Source: Algoriphagus litoralis
GTDB lineage: Bacteria; Bacteroidota; Bacteroidia; Cytophagales; Cyclobacteriaceae
DNA length: 64,000 bases
Direction: 5' to 3'
Assembly: GCF_003259255.1 (NCBI RefSeq)
Contig: NZ_QGOL01000008.1
Location: 1 to 64,000, forward strand
In this document: positions 8,269 to 16,038 of the stretch, piece by piece
How the letters are laid out: each line of letters starts with the position of its first letter
Position numbering within the stretch: position 1 is the stretch's first letter
Program-made: the position numbers and the translations under genes
Notes under the pieces: model-generated
What the model was told of the DNA's origin: nothing
Seen by the model: the letters and a program-made list of their open reading frames with translations, nothing else
The model's database searches: none

Positions 8269-9342
8269 ATGCAAACTTTCTCCTACGATCAACTTTATCA
8301 GTTTACTTTTGAAATGCTTACCAAAATCGGATGTCCTGAGGCGGATGCGAAGATTGGTACAGAAGTTTTGCTATCTGCAGACCTCCGCGGAGTGGACAGT
8401 CATGGCGTTGCGCGGCTTTCTGGCTATGTGAGATTGTGGGAAAAAGGAAGAATCAATGCCAAACCCAATATCCATGTTTCCTACGAAACACCCTCCACGG
8501 CAGTAGTCGATGGAGATGGTGGATTGGGCTTGGTCGTCGCACCATTTGCTATGAAAGTGGCTATTGAAAAAGCCAAAAATGTAGGCACAGGCTGGGTGTC
8601 TGTGAAAAACTCCAACCACTACGGCATCGCTGGCTATCATGCCATGATGGCTTTGGAGCACGACATGATCGGAATCTCCCTGACCAATGCAAGTCCACTA
8701 GTCGCCCCGACATTTTCCAGAGAAAGACTTCTTGGCACCAACCCGATTTCCGTGGCCATTCCGGCAAAAAACCAACCTCCGTTCGTGGCCGATATGGCAA
8801 CGACCACTGCTGCAAACGGGAAATTGGAAATTCTACAGCGTAAGGGACTCGACACGCCAACTGGATGGGTTCAGGACAAAGACGGAAGTCCTACAACTTC
8901 CGCTAATGGGGTAAAAGACGGTGGGGCTTTACTTCCGCTTGGCGGAGATCGAGAGCACGGTTCGCACAAAGGTTATGCACTGGGTGCTATCGTGGATATT
9001 TTTTCAGCAGTACTTTCCGGCGCGAATTACGGTCCTTGGGTACCTCCATTTGTGGCTTTTCTGGATCCATTACCAAACTTGGTCGGAGAAGGGATCGGGC
9101 ACTTTTTCGGTGCCATGCGCGTGGATGCCTTCCGTCCTGCCGATGAATTTAAATCCCATATGGATAATTGGATTACGCGCTTTAGATCCGCTACGCCTAC
9201 TCGGGGAAATGAAAAAGTCCTGATCCCTGGTGACCCAGAGCGGGAACTGGAAGCCATTCGAAAATCTGACGGTATTCCACTCCTTGATCCCGTGGTGAAG
9301 GATCTGACGGAACTTGGAGAGCGGTTTGGAGTGAAGTTTTAA
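8269..9342 (+). CDS. Ldh2/malate-L-lactate dehydrogenase family oxidoreductase
   Basis: This 357-residue protein belongs to the NAD(P)-dependent Ldh2/YlbC/ureidoglycolate dehydrogenase family, which has its own non-Rossmann fold. Signature blocks are LLSADLRGVDSHGVARLSGYV, VDGDGGLGLVVAPFAM, VSVKNSNHYGIAGYHAMMA, LGTNPISVAIPAKN and HKGYALGAIVDIFSAVLSG. The ATG at 8269 (MQTFSYDQLYQF) fits family length better than the ATG at 8218, whose extra 17 residues match nothing known. The substrate is a 2-hydroxyacid or related compound, undetermined. It seems monocistronic, with about 180 nt to the preceding gene. Confidence 0.9.
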   Translation: MQTFSYDQLYQFTFEMLTKIGCPEADAKIGTEVLLSADLRGVDSHGVARLSGYVRLWEKGRINAKPNIHVSYETPSTAVVDGDGGLGLVVAPFAMKVAIEKAKNVGTGWVSVKNSNHYGIAGYHAMMALEHDMIGISLTNASPLVAPTFSRERLLGTNPISVAIPAKNQPPFVADMATTTAANGKLEILQRKGLDTPTGWVQDKDGSPTTSANGVKDGGALLPLGGDREHGSHKGYALGAIVDIFSAVLSGANYGPWVPPFVAFLDPLPNLVGEGIGHFFGAMRVDAFRPADEFKSHMDNWITRFRSATPTRGNEKVLIPGDPERELEAIRKSDGIPLLDPVVKDLTELGERFGVKF

Positions 9343-9473
9343 GGATTTTAACAGAAAAGCTTTGGATTCCAATCAAGGAATTCGTGTTTTATGCTTCTAT
9401 ACGAGTAGTTTCATCGTTTTTCAAAATTCAGCGCCATTCAAAACTTATAGCCATAATTTCTGTATTTTAGACT

Positions 9474-9713
9474 ATGGATTGGAAAGAACGAATCATATCA
9501 GATAAAAATGTATTACTTGGCAAACCTGTAATTAAGGGCACCCGCATTTCTGTGGAATTTCTACTTGAAAGATTAGCTGATGGTTGGTCGGAATCAAAAA
9601 TTCTTGAGTCATATCCTCATATTAAAAAAGAAGATTTACAGGCAGTATTTTCCTATTTAAATGATTTTGTCAAAGATGGATTGATGGTTGAAATCCGAAG
9701 CAAAGTTTCATAA
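9474..9713 (+). CDS. DUF433 antitoxin (VapB-like)
   Basis: This is a 79-residue DUF433 protein with the family pattern KPVIKGTRISVEFLLERLADGWSESKILESYPHIKKEDLQAVFSY, a winged/HTH-like module. It forms a two-gene unit with the following DUF5615 gene; stop and start overlap as TAATG at 9711-9715. DUF433/DUF5615 pairs are a recognised putative toxin-antitoxin type in which DUF433 is the antitoxin and probably autoregulates its operon. Neighbouring genes are unrelated, as is usual for mobile toxin-antitoxin units. Confidence 0.92.
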   Translation: MDWKERIISDKNVLLGKPVIKGTRISVEFLLERLADGWSESKILESYPHIKKEDLQAVFSYLNDFVKDGLMVEIRSKVS

Positions 9714-10063
9714 TGAGTTTTTTAGCTAATGAAAATTTCCCTTGGCCAAGTGTCATTTTTTTGAGAGAAAATAATGTCGAAATCACATCAATTGCTGAAG
9801 AATACCAAGGAATATCGGATCCAGAAGTGATGAAAATAGCTATTTCTCAAAAACTCACTATTCTTACTCATGATTCCGATTATGGAGAATTGATCTTCAA
9901 GTATGGCCTAAAACCGGAATCAGGAGTTGTGTTTTTTAGACTTAATGAATTTGAGCCAAAAGATCCCGGAAAGATCCTTCTAGACTTAATCTCCAAAAAT
10001 TTCTCTTTTGCAAATGCCCTAACTGTCATCGATAAGAACTCGATCAGACAACGAGCATATTAA
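9713..10063 (+). CDS. DUF5615 PIN-like toxin
   Basis: This 116-residue protein is a DUF5615 PIN-like domain, a predicted Mg-dependent ribonuclease. Acidic positions of the family are visible: E7 in LANENFPW, D/E in SDPEVMKIA near residue 37, and D/D/E in THDSDYGELIF near residue 55. The ATG overlaps the antitoxin stop codon by one base, so translation is coupled. All key acidic residues seem intact, so the toxin is plausibly active. The RNA target is unknown. Confidence 0.92.
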   Translation: MSFLANENFPWPSVIFLRENNVEITSIAEEYQGISDPEVMKIAISQKLTILTHDSDYGELIFKYGLKPESGVVFFRLNEFEPKDPGKILLDLISKNFSFANALTVIDKNSIRQRAY

Positions 10064-10168
10064 ACTTGTTCTTTGAGGGGTTAAATACAGATCTCGAAAA
10101 AACTTGGTCTCACATTAATTAGCTTCGACTTGTAAATCATTTTACCAACATTTCTAATTTTAGAGTGC

Positions 10169-10384
10169 ATGAGTGATTCCCAAAAAAAATACAAACTTGA
10201 TCGAAACGCTATTGAGGCTTGGAACGTATCCGAACAAGTAAACTAAGGAAAGGAACACCAAAAACTGACCTGGCAGAGACGGCTGAGAATCCACCAATAT
10301 CTTAATAGCATTGCCTACGGGTATGATTTGGATAATCCTCCCCGGATGGATAAAACTTTCTTTCAAATCAAAAAAATGGGATAG
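10169..10384 (+). pseudogene. Broken small Bacteroidota protein (DNPPxMDKTxF-type)
   Basis: From ATG 10169 the frame reads MSDSQKKYKLDRNAIEAW, ending NVSEQVN before a TAA at 10244-10246. The same frame then continues without frameshift as GKEHQKLTWQRRLRIHQYLN, SIAYGYDLDNPPRMDKTFFQ, IKKMG to a TAG at 10382-10384. The second part has the style of a widespread small Bacteroidota protein ending xxDRTxFxxRK that is often found beside nucleotidyltransferase genes. A single nonsense mutation therefore explains the break. It lies 105 nt behind the toxin-antitoxin pair. The family assignment is from memory of the motif and is tentative; the interrupted frame is directly visible. Confidence 0.65.
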
Positions 10385-10475
10385 CTCGACAACCATCTAA
10401 GAGAACTCTATTCTTATAACTTAAACTTTTCAATCTTACAACTTTCCAACTTTCTCCCTCCCATCCCATCCCGAT

Positions 10476-10505
10476 TTGCATCTATCTGCCCTTTTTGTAT
10501 CTTGA
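10476..10505 (+). promoter_or_regulatory. Putative Bacteroidota-type promoter for the second Gfo/Idh/MocA gene
   Basis: TTG (10476-10478), a 19-nt spacer and TATCTTGA (10498-10505) match the -33/-7 spacing of Bacteroidota promoters with mismatches at the last two -7 positions. The ATG lies 31 nt downstream. Confidence 0.45.
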
Positions 10506-10535
10506 AAGGCACATTACTCTTTAACCCAAAAACCT

Positions 10536-11903
10536 ATGAATCAATTGAATCGACGTGACTTTTTGAAAGGCTCATCCGCCATGATGACTTTGGCGAGTTT
10601 TGGCCTCTTCGGAATGGATTTCAAAGATCAGGAAGGACCGCTCAAAGTCGCCCTGATCGGAACAGGCTGGTATGGCAAGTCTGACCTTTTCCGCCTGATC
10701 CAAGTAGCTGATGTGGAAGTAGTCGCACTCAGTGATGTGGACAGAAATCTGCTAACTGCAGCAGGTGAACTTGTATCCCAGCGTCAAAAATCCAAGAAAG
10801 TCCCTGAGCTTTTCGAAAACTATCAAGATCTTCTAAAAAAACATAAATGCGACCTCGTATTGATTGGCTCGCCTGATCACTGGCATGCGCTGCAGGCAAT
10901 TGACGCATTGAAGTCTGGTGCGCATGTGTATTTGCAAAAGCCGATCTCAGTCGATGTGATCGAAGGAGAAGCAATCCTGGCCGCTGCTCGCAAATACAAT
11001 AAAAAAGTGCAGATCGGCACCCAACGCAAGAGCACCCCTCACCTGATCGATGCAAAAAAACAAATCATCGACACCGGGAAGCTCGGGAAAATCAGCCACG
11101 CGGAGGTCTGTTGCTACTTCCACATGCGTGCCAATGGCAACCCTCCTGTGGAGCCTGTACCAGATTTTCTAAATTACGAAATGTGGACCGGACCGGCACC
11201 GATGCGTCCCTACGACGGACTTCCCCATATCCGCTGGTGGAGAACATTCATGGAATATGGTAATGGTATCACCGGTGACATGTGTGTACACATGCTGGAT
11301 ACTGTCCGCTGGATGCTTAAACTTGGCTGGCCGACGCAAATCACCTCTACCGGAGGCATCTATGTGCAAAAGGAAGGGAAATCCAATATCTCCGACACAC
11401 AAACCGCAATATTTGAATTCCCTGAACTCAATGTAGTCTGGCAACACCGCACTTGGGGAAATCCAGTCGATCCAGAATATCCTTGGGCTTTCAAAATCTA
11501 TGGGGAAAAAGGGATGCTGGCAGGAAGCACCATGCAGGCCGATTACATTCCTTTTGACTCCAAGGAAGAAAAAGTGCATTTCGACTGCTTCTTTGAGCGG
11601 GAAAAATATCCTGAAGACCTGACCGAAGATCGAATTGAATTAAATGCCGCTCCAGCCACGCGACTGCACATGAAAGATTGGATAGCATCGATAGATCAGG
11701 ACACTTTGCCAATCGCTGATGTCGAGCAAGGCCATATTTCCACTGCCTCTTGCATTTTGGCAAACATCTCCATGGAACTGGGAGGCCGAGCTCTTCGCTA
11801 TGATCCAAAAAACATGACGGTAATCGATGATCCTGAAGCTACAGCCAAACTTCGTAGACCATACCGGGCTCCTTACGTTCACCCCGAACCGAAAAACGTC
11901 TGA
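10536..11903 (+). CDS. Gfo/Idh/MocA family oxidoreductase with Tat-type leader
   Basis: This 455-residue protein has a twin-arginine leader (NRRDFLKGSSAMM) and a Rossmann motif ALIGTGWYGKSD at residues 39-50. The position of the family EKP motif reads Q134-K135-P136 (HVYLQKPISVD), so the conserved glutamate is a glutamine while the lysine is kept. The C-terminal part has the large insert region seen in secreted Bacteroidota members (WTGPAPMRPYDGLPHIRWWRTFMEYGNG). It appears monocistronic with its own promoter and terminator. A periplasmic sugar oxidoreductase role is inferred from the family; the substrate is unknown. It is not a recent duplicate of the gene at 1446-2798. Confidence 0.92.
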   Translation: MNQLNRRDFLKGSSAMMTLASFGLFGMDFKDQEGPLKVALIGTGWYGKSDLFRLIQVADVEVVALSDVDRNLLTAAGELVSQRQKSKKVPELFENYQDLLKKHKCDLVLIGSPDHWHALQAIDALKSGAHVYLQKPISVDVIEGEAILAAARKYNKKVQIGTQRKSTPHLIDAKKQIIDTGKLGKISHAEVCCYFHMRANGNPPVEPVPDFLNYEMWTGPAPMRPYDGLPHIRWWRTFMEYGNGITGDMCVHMLDTVRWMLKLGWPTQITSTGGIYVQKEGKSNISDTQTAIFEFPELNVVWQHRTWGNPVDPEYPWAFKIYGEKGMLAGSTMQADYIPFDSKEEKVHFDCFFEREKYPEDLTEDRIELNAAPATRLHMKDWIASIDQDTLPIADVEQGHISTASCILANISMELGGRALRYDPKNMTVIDDPEATAKLRRPYRAPYVHPEPKNV

Positions 11904-11928
11904 TTTGAGTCTTTCATATTCCCAATTC

Positions 11929-11970
11929 AAATCCCGAACTCTAGTTTCAGTTCGGGATTTCTTTTTCTTT
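11929..11970 (+). terminator. Rho-independent terminator after the Gfo/Idh/MocA gene
   Basis: AAATCCCGAACT (11929-11940) and AGTTCGGGATTT (11949-11960) form a 12-bp stem with an 8-nt loop, followed by a T-rich stretch. Confidence 0.85.
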
Positions 11971-12109
11971 ACCCTCTCGGGGATTTTTGGAATTACTGCT
12001 AAGCTCTAATCAAGGAAAACCATTCTTTCTAATCTTTTTCTCACCAATCAATCTATTTATCAGTAACCAACCGAGGGCCTTTTGACGTATGAAAAGCTAG
12101 TTCACACCT

Positions 12110-12808
12110 ATGAAAAAGCTATTATTCGCTCTCCTCTTTCTCGCATTTGGCTTTCCGGTAAAAGCACAATTCTTCATCGCTGGAGGTCATTTCAACGGTG
12201 GATTAGCAACTGGGCAATTGAAAAGTGAAACAGGTGGATTGTTTTTTCCCTCACTTTCAGGAATTCTCCTTCATGAGGCGCGTAGTGCACCGATTCAGGT
12301 TGGCCTGGAATTAGGCTATGGAATCTACGGCTCCAAACTTGAAAAGCGCACCGATCTCTACGAAGGATTTTCAGACGAACTCCGATTACGGAGAAATAAC
12401 AACATTGCCACGGGTATGGTAGTCATTCGGTATTTGCCTTTTCCAGAAAGCAAATTAAGCCCATTTATCGAGGCAAAATTTGGAGCAAATTACCTCTACA
12501 CCCGCTATAAAATCAGGGAAAGTATCGCAGCTGAAGACACTATTGAGGCAGGAAAGGACTTCGAAAACTGGACTTTGGCACATGGATTTGGGGCAGGTGT
12601 CCAATTTCCCATTCCAACTAACCCGGACTTGGTGCTTGAATTCAAAGCCAACTACCAAAGCAGCAATTCCCTTCGCTTTTTGACCAAAGGCGATACGACC
12701 TTTGACCCACTTCCCAACGGGGGCGGTACATTCGATTATGAAGTCAGAAGTGCCCCGCTTACCAAGCTCTCTTTTTCTATCGGAATACTGGTGTATGACG
12801 CGTTTTAG
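12110..12808 (+). CDS. Outer membrane beta-barrel protein
   Basis: This 232-residue secreted protein has a signal peptide MKKLLFALLFLAFGFPVKAQ. The rest consists of alternating amphipathic strands (QVGLELGYGIYGSKLE, LSPFIEAKFGANYLYTRYKI, PDLVLEFKANYQSSNSLRF) and ends in LSFSIGILVYDAF, a C-terminal aromatic barrel signal. It fits a small 8-strand outer membrane barrel of the kind widespread in Bacteroidota. No specific family or ligand is recognised. It is monocistronic, convergent with the RND operon. Confidence 0.8.
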   Translation: MKKLLFALLFLAFGFPVKAQFFIAGGHFNGGLATGQLKSETGGLFFPSLSGILLHEARSAPIQVGLELGYGIYGSKLEKRTDLYEGFSDELRLRRNNNIATGMVVIRYLPFPESKLSPFIEAKFGANYLYTRYKIRESIAAEDTIEAGKDFENWTLAHGFGAGVQFPIPTNPDLVLEFKANYQSSNSLRFLTKGDTTFDPLPNGGGTFDYEVRSAPLTKLSFSIGILVYDAF

Positions 12809-12915
12809 GAGTTGGCCTTAGCTGATTTTGGAATTAAAAATCCGCTTAGGTTAGCTCCTCAGCTTTTAGTCACCGGATACTCAAACCTTCGGTTATAACA
12901 TGCCGATCAGACTTT

Positions 12916-15900
12916 TTATCGCGATTCAGCACCAGCTTTTTTCTGCTTCTGCCACATCATCACCGGCAAAATCCAAAAAACTCCTACCATACTGAAGACT
13001 AAGCCACCAATGGTGCCGATCGCCAGCGAAAACCAAAAGATTTCATTTTGACCTTCGATCAGGAATGGCACCAAGCCAAAACAAGTCGAGAGAATTGTCA
13101 GTAAGATCGGAATCGCCTTTCCAGCAACAGACTTTAAAATGTTCCGATTGTACACGCCCGATTTGCGGTTATTGAAGTCATTGAGAATAAAAATCCCCGC
13201 ATTCACCGCCAACCCCCCAAGCATCACAAAGGCCGCATAGCCACCCTGATCAAAGTAAAAATCGAATAAAGAAAAGATCAAAAACAACCCGATGAAGCTG
13301 ATCGGAATCAGAAGAATGATGTAAACTGGCTGTTTGAAATTTTCAAATAGAATCGTACAGATAAAGAAAATCCCGACAATCAGCAGTCCCAGCAGCCCAT
13401 ATTCCCGCTTGGCTTTGTCAGAGTTCCAACTCCAAGTCTGCTTCTTGGCTTCGTAACCAATGGGCATGATGACTTTCATTTCTTCTAAAACCTCATCAAG
13501 GTATTCGTTCCCAAATTTGGCCGAACCCATGTACTCAAAGGAAACCACCCGGATGTATTGCCGATCTTCTTTATGTAATGCATTCGTCGTCGTTTCCAGA
13601 TTCAGCGTGCCGTAATCCGAAATCTTCAAAATACGATCTTCCCCGCTGATCAATCCTTTTTGCTCCAAATCAAACTTGCTGAAGCGCTCAGATTGACGTT
13701 CCCGCAGGATCAATCCGTAGTTTTGGTCTGCCAATTCAAGATAACTTGAAGGCCCCTGAGGTTTGGACAGGTCCTGAAGTGTGTTAAGCACTTCAAACTG
13801 ATTCGTTTCGCCCAGCGCGATCTGATTTTGATCCAGTCTCAGGACATATTCCTGTGTTTTCTGCTCGTTGTAGCTTAATCGCTCATTGGTATTCACCTCG
13901 GGAATTCGCTTATGTTGCACGAGTTTCTCCGCCAAAATCTCCGATTGTCGCTCCAGTTCGTCAAAGTTGTATCCCTTCATTTCCACGCGGAAACTTGGAA
14001 TTCCTTCTCCCCCACTTCCCGTATAAAACCCCTGTCCTACACCAAAAATATTCCATTGCGCACCACTCCAATCGGTCGATTTCACGGAGAGTTTCCCTTT
14101 CAACTGATAAGGCAAAGCGCCATTTTCATAGGCTTCCTTGAAGGTGATCACGATCTGCGCGTATTGCCCCGACATCACATAGGTCACAAACTGATCGACT
14201 CCCTCGACGTCTTTGAGATAGGTCTCAAATTCCCGCATGATAAAGTCCATCTGGTCCAGTGTATTGCCAAAAGGAAGTCGAGCTGAAACATACAGCCGGG
14301 TTTTCTCCGGTTCCCGGTAAGTACTTTTCTCATACACTCCCCGGACAAACATCCGAAGCGAACCTCCAAGTGCTTTGTCAACATAGGGTCTGATTTCTTC
14401 CTGATAAAAGGTATTTCCCACCGTCTTGTTGTACCATTCCTGCCCTTCCCATTTGGCAGGAAGGAAGAAAATGGGAGTTCCAAAAAGCAATAAAATCGCA
14501 AAAAGGAAGGTCTTCTTATACCTTGCTGTAAAAGCTATTCCCGACTCATAGCGTCGAAGCCAATTCACTCTTCTTCGGAGCTTTGGTAAAGTAAGTTTTC
14601 TGCCTTTTTGAACTGACTCCTTAAACAAAACCTCATAAAACGCAGGCGTAAAAAAGAGGGCAACCAATAAACTCACTCCCAACATCACCGAAACGACGAT
14701 CGAAAACTCAGTCAAACTTTTCCGGTCTTCCTCAGGCAAAAGCAACACCATCATCAAGGCAACCACCGTAGTCAAGGAAGCCGCCAGCAGTGCGACAAAG
14801 ACCTTCCGATTGCGATACTTATGCAAGTGATCCATCATGATGATCGCATTGTCCACGATCAACCCAAAGCTGATCGTCAATCCGGCAATCGTGATCATGT
14901 GGATGTCCACGTTCAAAAAATAGAGCACCATCGCCGTCAGACTCAGGTTTACTACAATTCCCAAAAACAGGATGCTGAGATACTTCCAATTGCGATTGAT
15001 CAAGAAAATAAAGGTGATCAGAATCAAAATGGACAAACCCGAGCGCTGATAGATTTTGTTTAATTCTTTCTCAAGAAATTCTGTGTCATCGTTTTCCAAT
15101 CGGACCTCAAAACCCTGTGGAAGATTCGCTTTTGCCGATTCGATGGCTGCCTTCAGTGTTTTTGCGAGCAAAACCTTATTTACACCATCTCGATTGATGG
15201 CCGTCAAGGTCACCGAGTTGTTTCCATTGATTCGGTAATAGTTCGTGGCTTCGCCTTCTTCCATCGTCACTTGAGCGATATCCCGCAGCCGAACTTCCAT
15301 TCCTCCGACTTGACGGATGTTGAGATTCTCAAGCTGATCGAGTGAATTCAGCTTACGGTCTAAGGTGACAAATAGGGTCTGATCTTGATTGTTGTAGACC
15401 GTTCCGGGAAACTTCTGACCAAATGCCTGATTGATTTCCGTATTCAGCAGGGTACGCGAGATACCGAAAGACTGCATCTTTTGCGCATCAAAAGTCACGA
15501 AAACTTGTAAGTCATTTGCTCCGCGAATTTGCACTTCCTCCACCTCTGCAAATTGCGTCAAAGCAGGCTTCAGGACATCTTCAGCGATCTTTTTGATTTC
15601 AAAAGAAGCAAATGGACCATTGACACTGTAGGTCAAAATCGGCGTTTTGAAGTCATCTCGAGCCTGGGCAGACTGCGTCACAATCGGATAAGTGAGCCGC
15701 TCGTCGAGCTGAGGATAGACTTGGCGGATCAGTGCCAAAACTTCAAACTTCTTCAGCTCCATATCCGACTTCTTGTCAAACGTGAGGGTGATCGATCCCC
15801 GGTCGTAATTGGAGACAGACTTGATTTTCTTAAGTTCAGCAAGCTGGGAAAATGCCCCTTCAAGGGGCGAAGTAGCCAGTTTCTCGATGATTTCTGGCGA

Positions 15901-16038
15901 TGACCTCGGAATTCCGTAAGCAATCGTCAATACGGGTTCACGCTCCCGGGGATTCAGATCCACCGACAGCAAGGGAACTACGGCAACGCCCAAAATCCCC
16001 AAAACCACGAAAGCGATCAGTACCCGAAATGCCGTCAT
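12916..16038 (-). CDS. RND efflux permease, second subunit
   Basis: This is a 1040-residue inner-membrane RND transporter with the usual two halves: TM1, a large periplasmic loop, TM2-6, a cytoplasmic break, TM7, a second loop and TM8-12. TM4 contains ISFGLIVDNAIIMMDHL, so the second Asp of the AcrB DD pair is Asn. The TM10 segment reads LGGLAVNAGIFILNDF, without the AcrB relay lysine. The ATG overlaps the upstream permease stop by 4 nt. With the partner permease and one adaptor it probably forms a proton-driven export pump, possibly hetero-oligomeric. No drug or metal specificity is visible; the HME signature of heavy-metal pumps is absent. Confidence 0.93.
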   Translation of the reverse strand: MTAFRVLIAFVVLGILGVAVVPLLSVDLNPREREPVLTIAYGIPRSSPEIIEKLATSPLEGAFSQLAELKKIKSVSNYDRGSITLTFDKKSDMELKKFEVLALIRQVYPQLDERLTYPIVTQSAQARDDFKTPILTYSVNGPFASFEIKKIAEDVLKPALTQFAEVEEVQIRGANDLQVFVTFDAQKMQSFGISRTLLNTEINQAFGQKFPGTVYNNQDQTLFVTLDRKLNSLDQLENLNIRQVGGMEVRLRDIAQVTMEEGEATNYYRINGNNSVTLTAINRDGVNKVLLAKTLKAAIESAKANLPQGFEVRLENDDTEFLEKELNKIYQRSGLSILILITFIFLINRNWKYLSILFLGIVVNLSLTAMVLYFLNVDIHMITIAGLTISFGLIVDNAIIMMDHLHKYRNRKVFVALLAASLTTVVALMMVLLLPEEDRKSLTEFSIVVSVMLGVSLLVALFFTPAFYEVLFKESVQKGRKLTLPKLRRRVNWLRRYESGIAFTARYKKTFLFAILLLFGTPIFFLPAKWEGQEWYNKTVGNTFYQEEIRPYVDKALGGSLRMFVRGVYEKSTYREPEKTRLYVSARLPFGNTLDQMDFIMREFETYLKDVEGVDQFVTYVMSGQYAQIVITFKEAYENGALPYQLKGKLSVKSTDWSGAQWNIFGVGQGFYTGSGGEGIPSFRVEMKGYNFDELERQSEILAEKLVQHKRIPEVNTNERLSYNEQKTQEYVLRLDQNQIALGETNQFEVLNTLQDLSKPQGPSSYLELADQNYGLILRERQSERFSKFDLEQKGLISGEDRILKISDYGTLNLETTTNALHKEDRQYIRVVSFEYMGSAKFGNEYLDEVLEEMKVIMPIGYEAKKQTWSWNSDKAKREYGLLGLLIVGIFFICTILFENFKQPVYIILLIPISFIGLFLIFSLFDFYFDQGGYAAFVMLGGLAVNAGIFILNDFNNRKSGVYNRNILKSVAGKAIPILLTILSTCFGLVPFLIEGQNEIFWFSLAIGTIGGLVFSMVGVFWILPVMMWQKQKKAGAESR

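Noticed and set aside
10160..10396. Open frame of 78 codons on the minus strand
   Set aside because: It is opposite the broken plus-strand gene at 10169-10384, whose translation matches a protein style; the minus frame does not.
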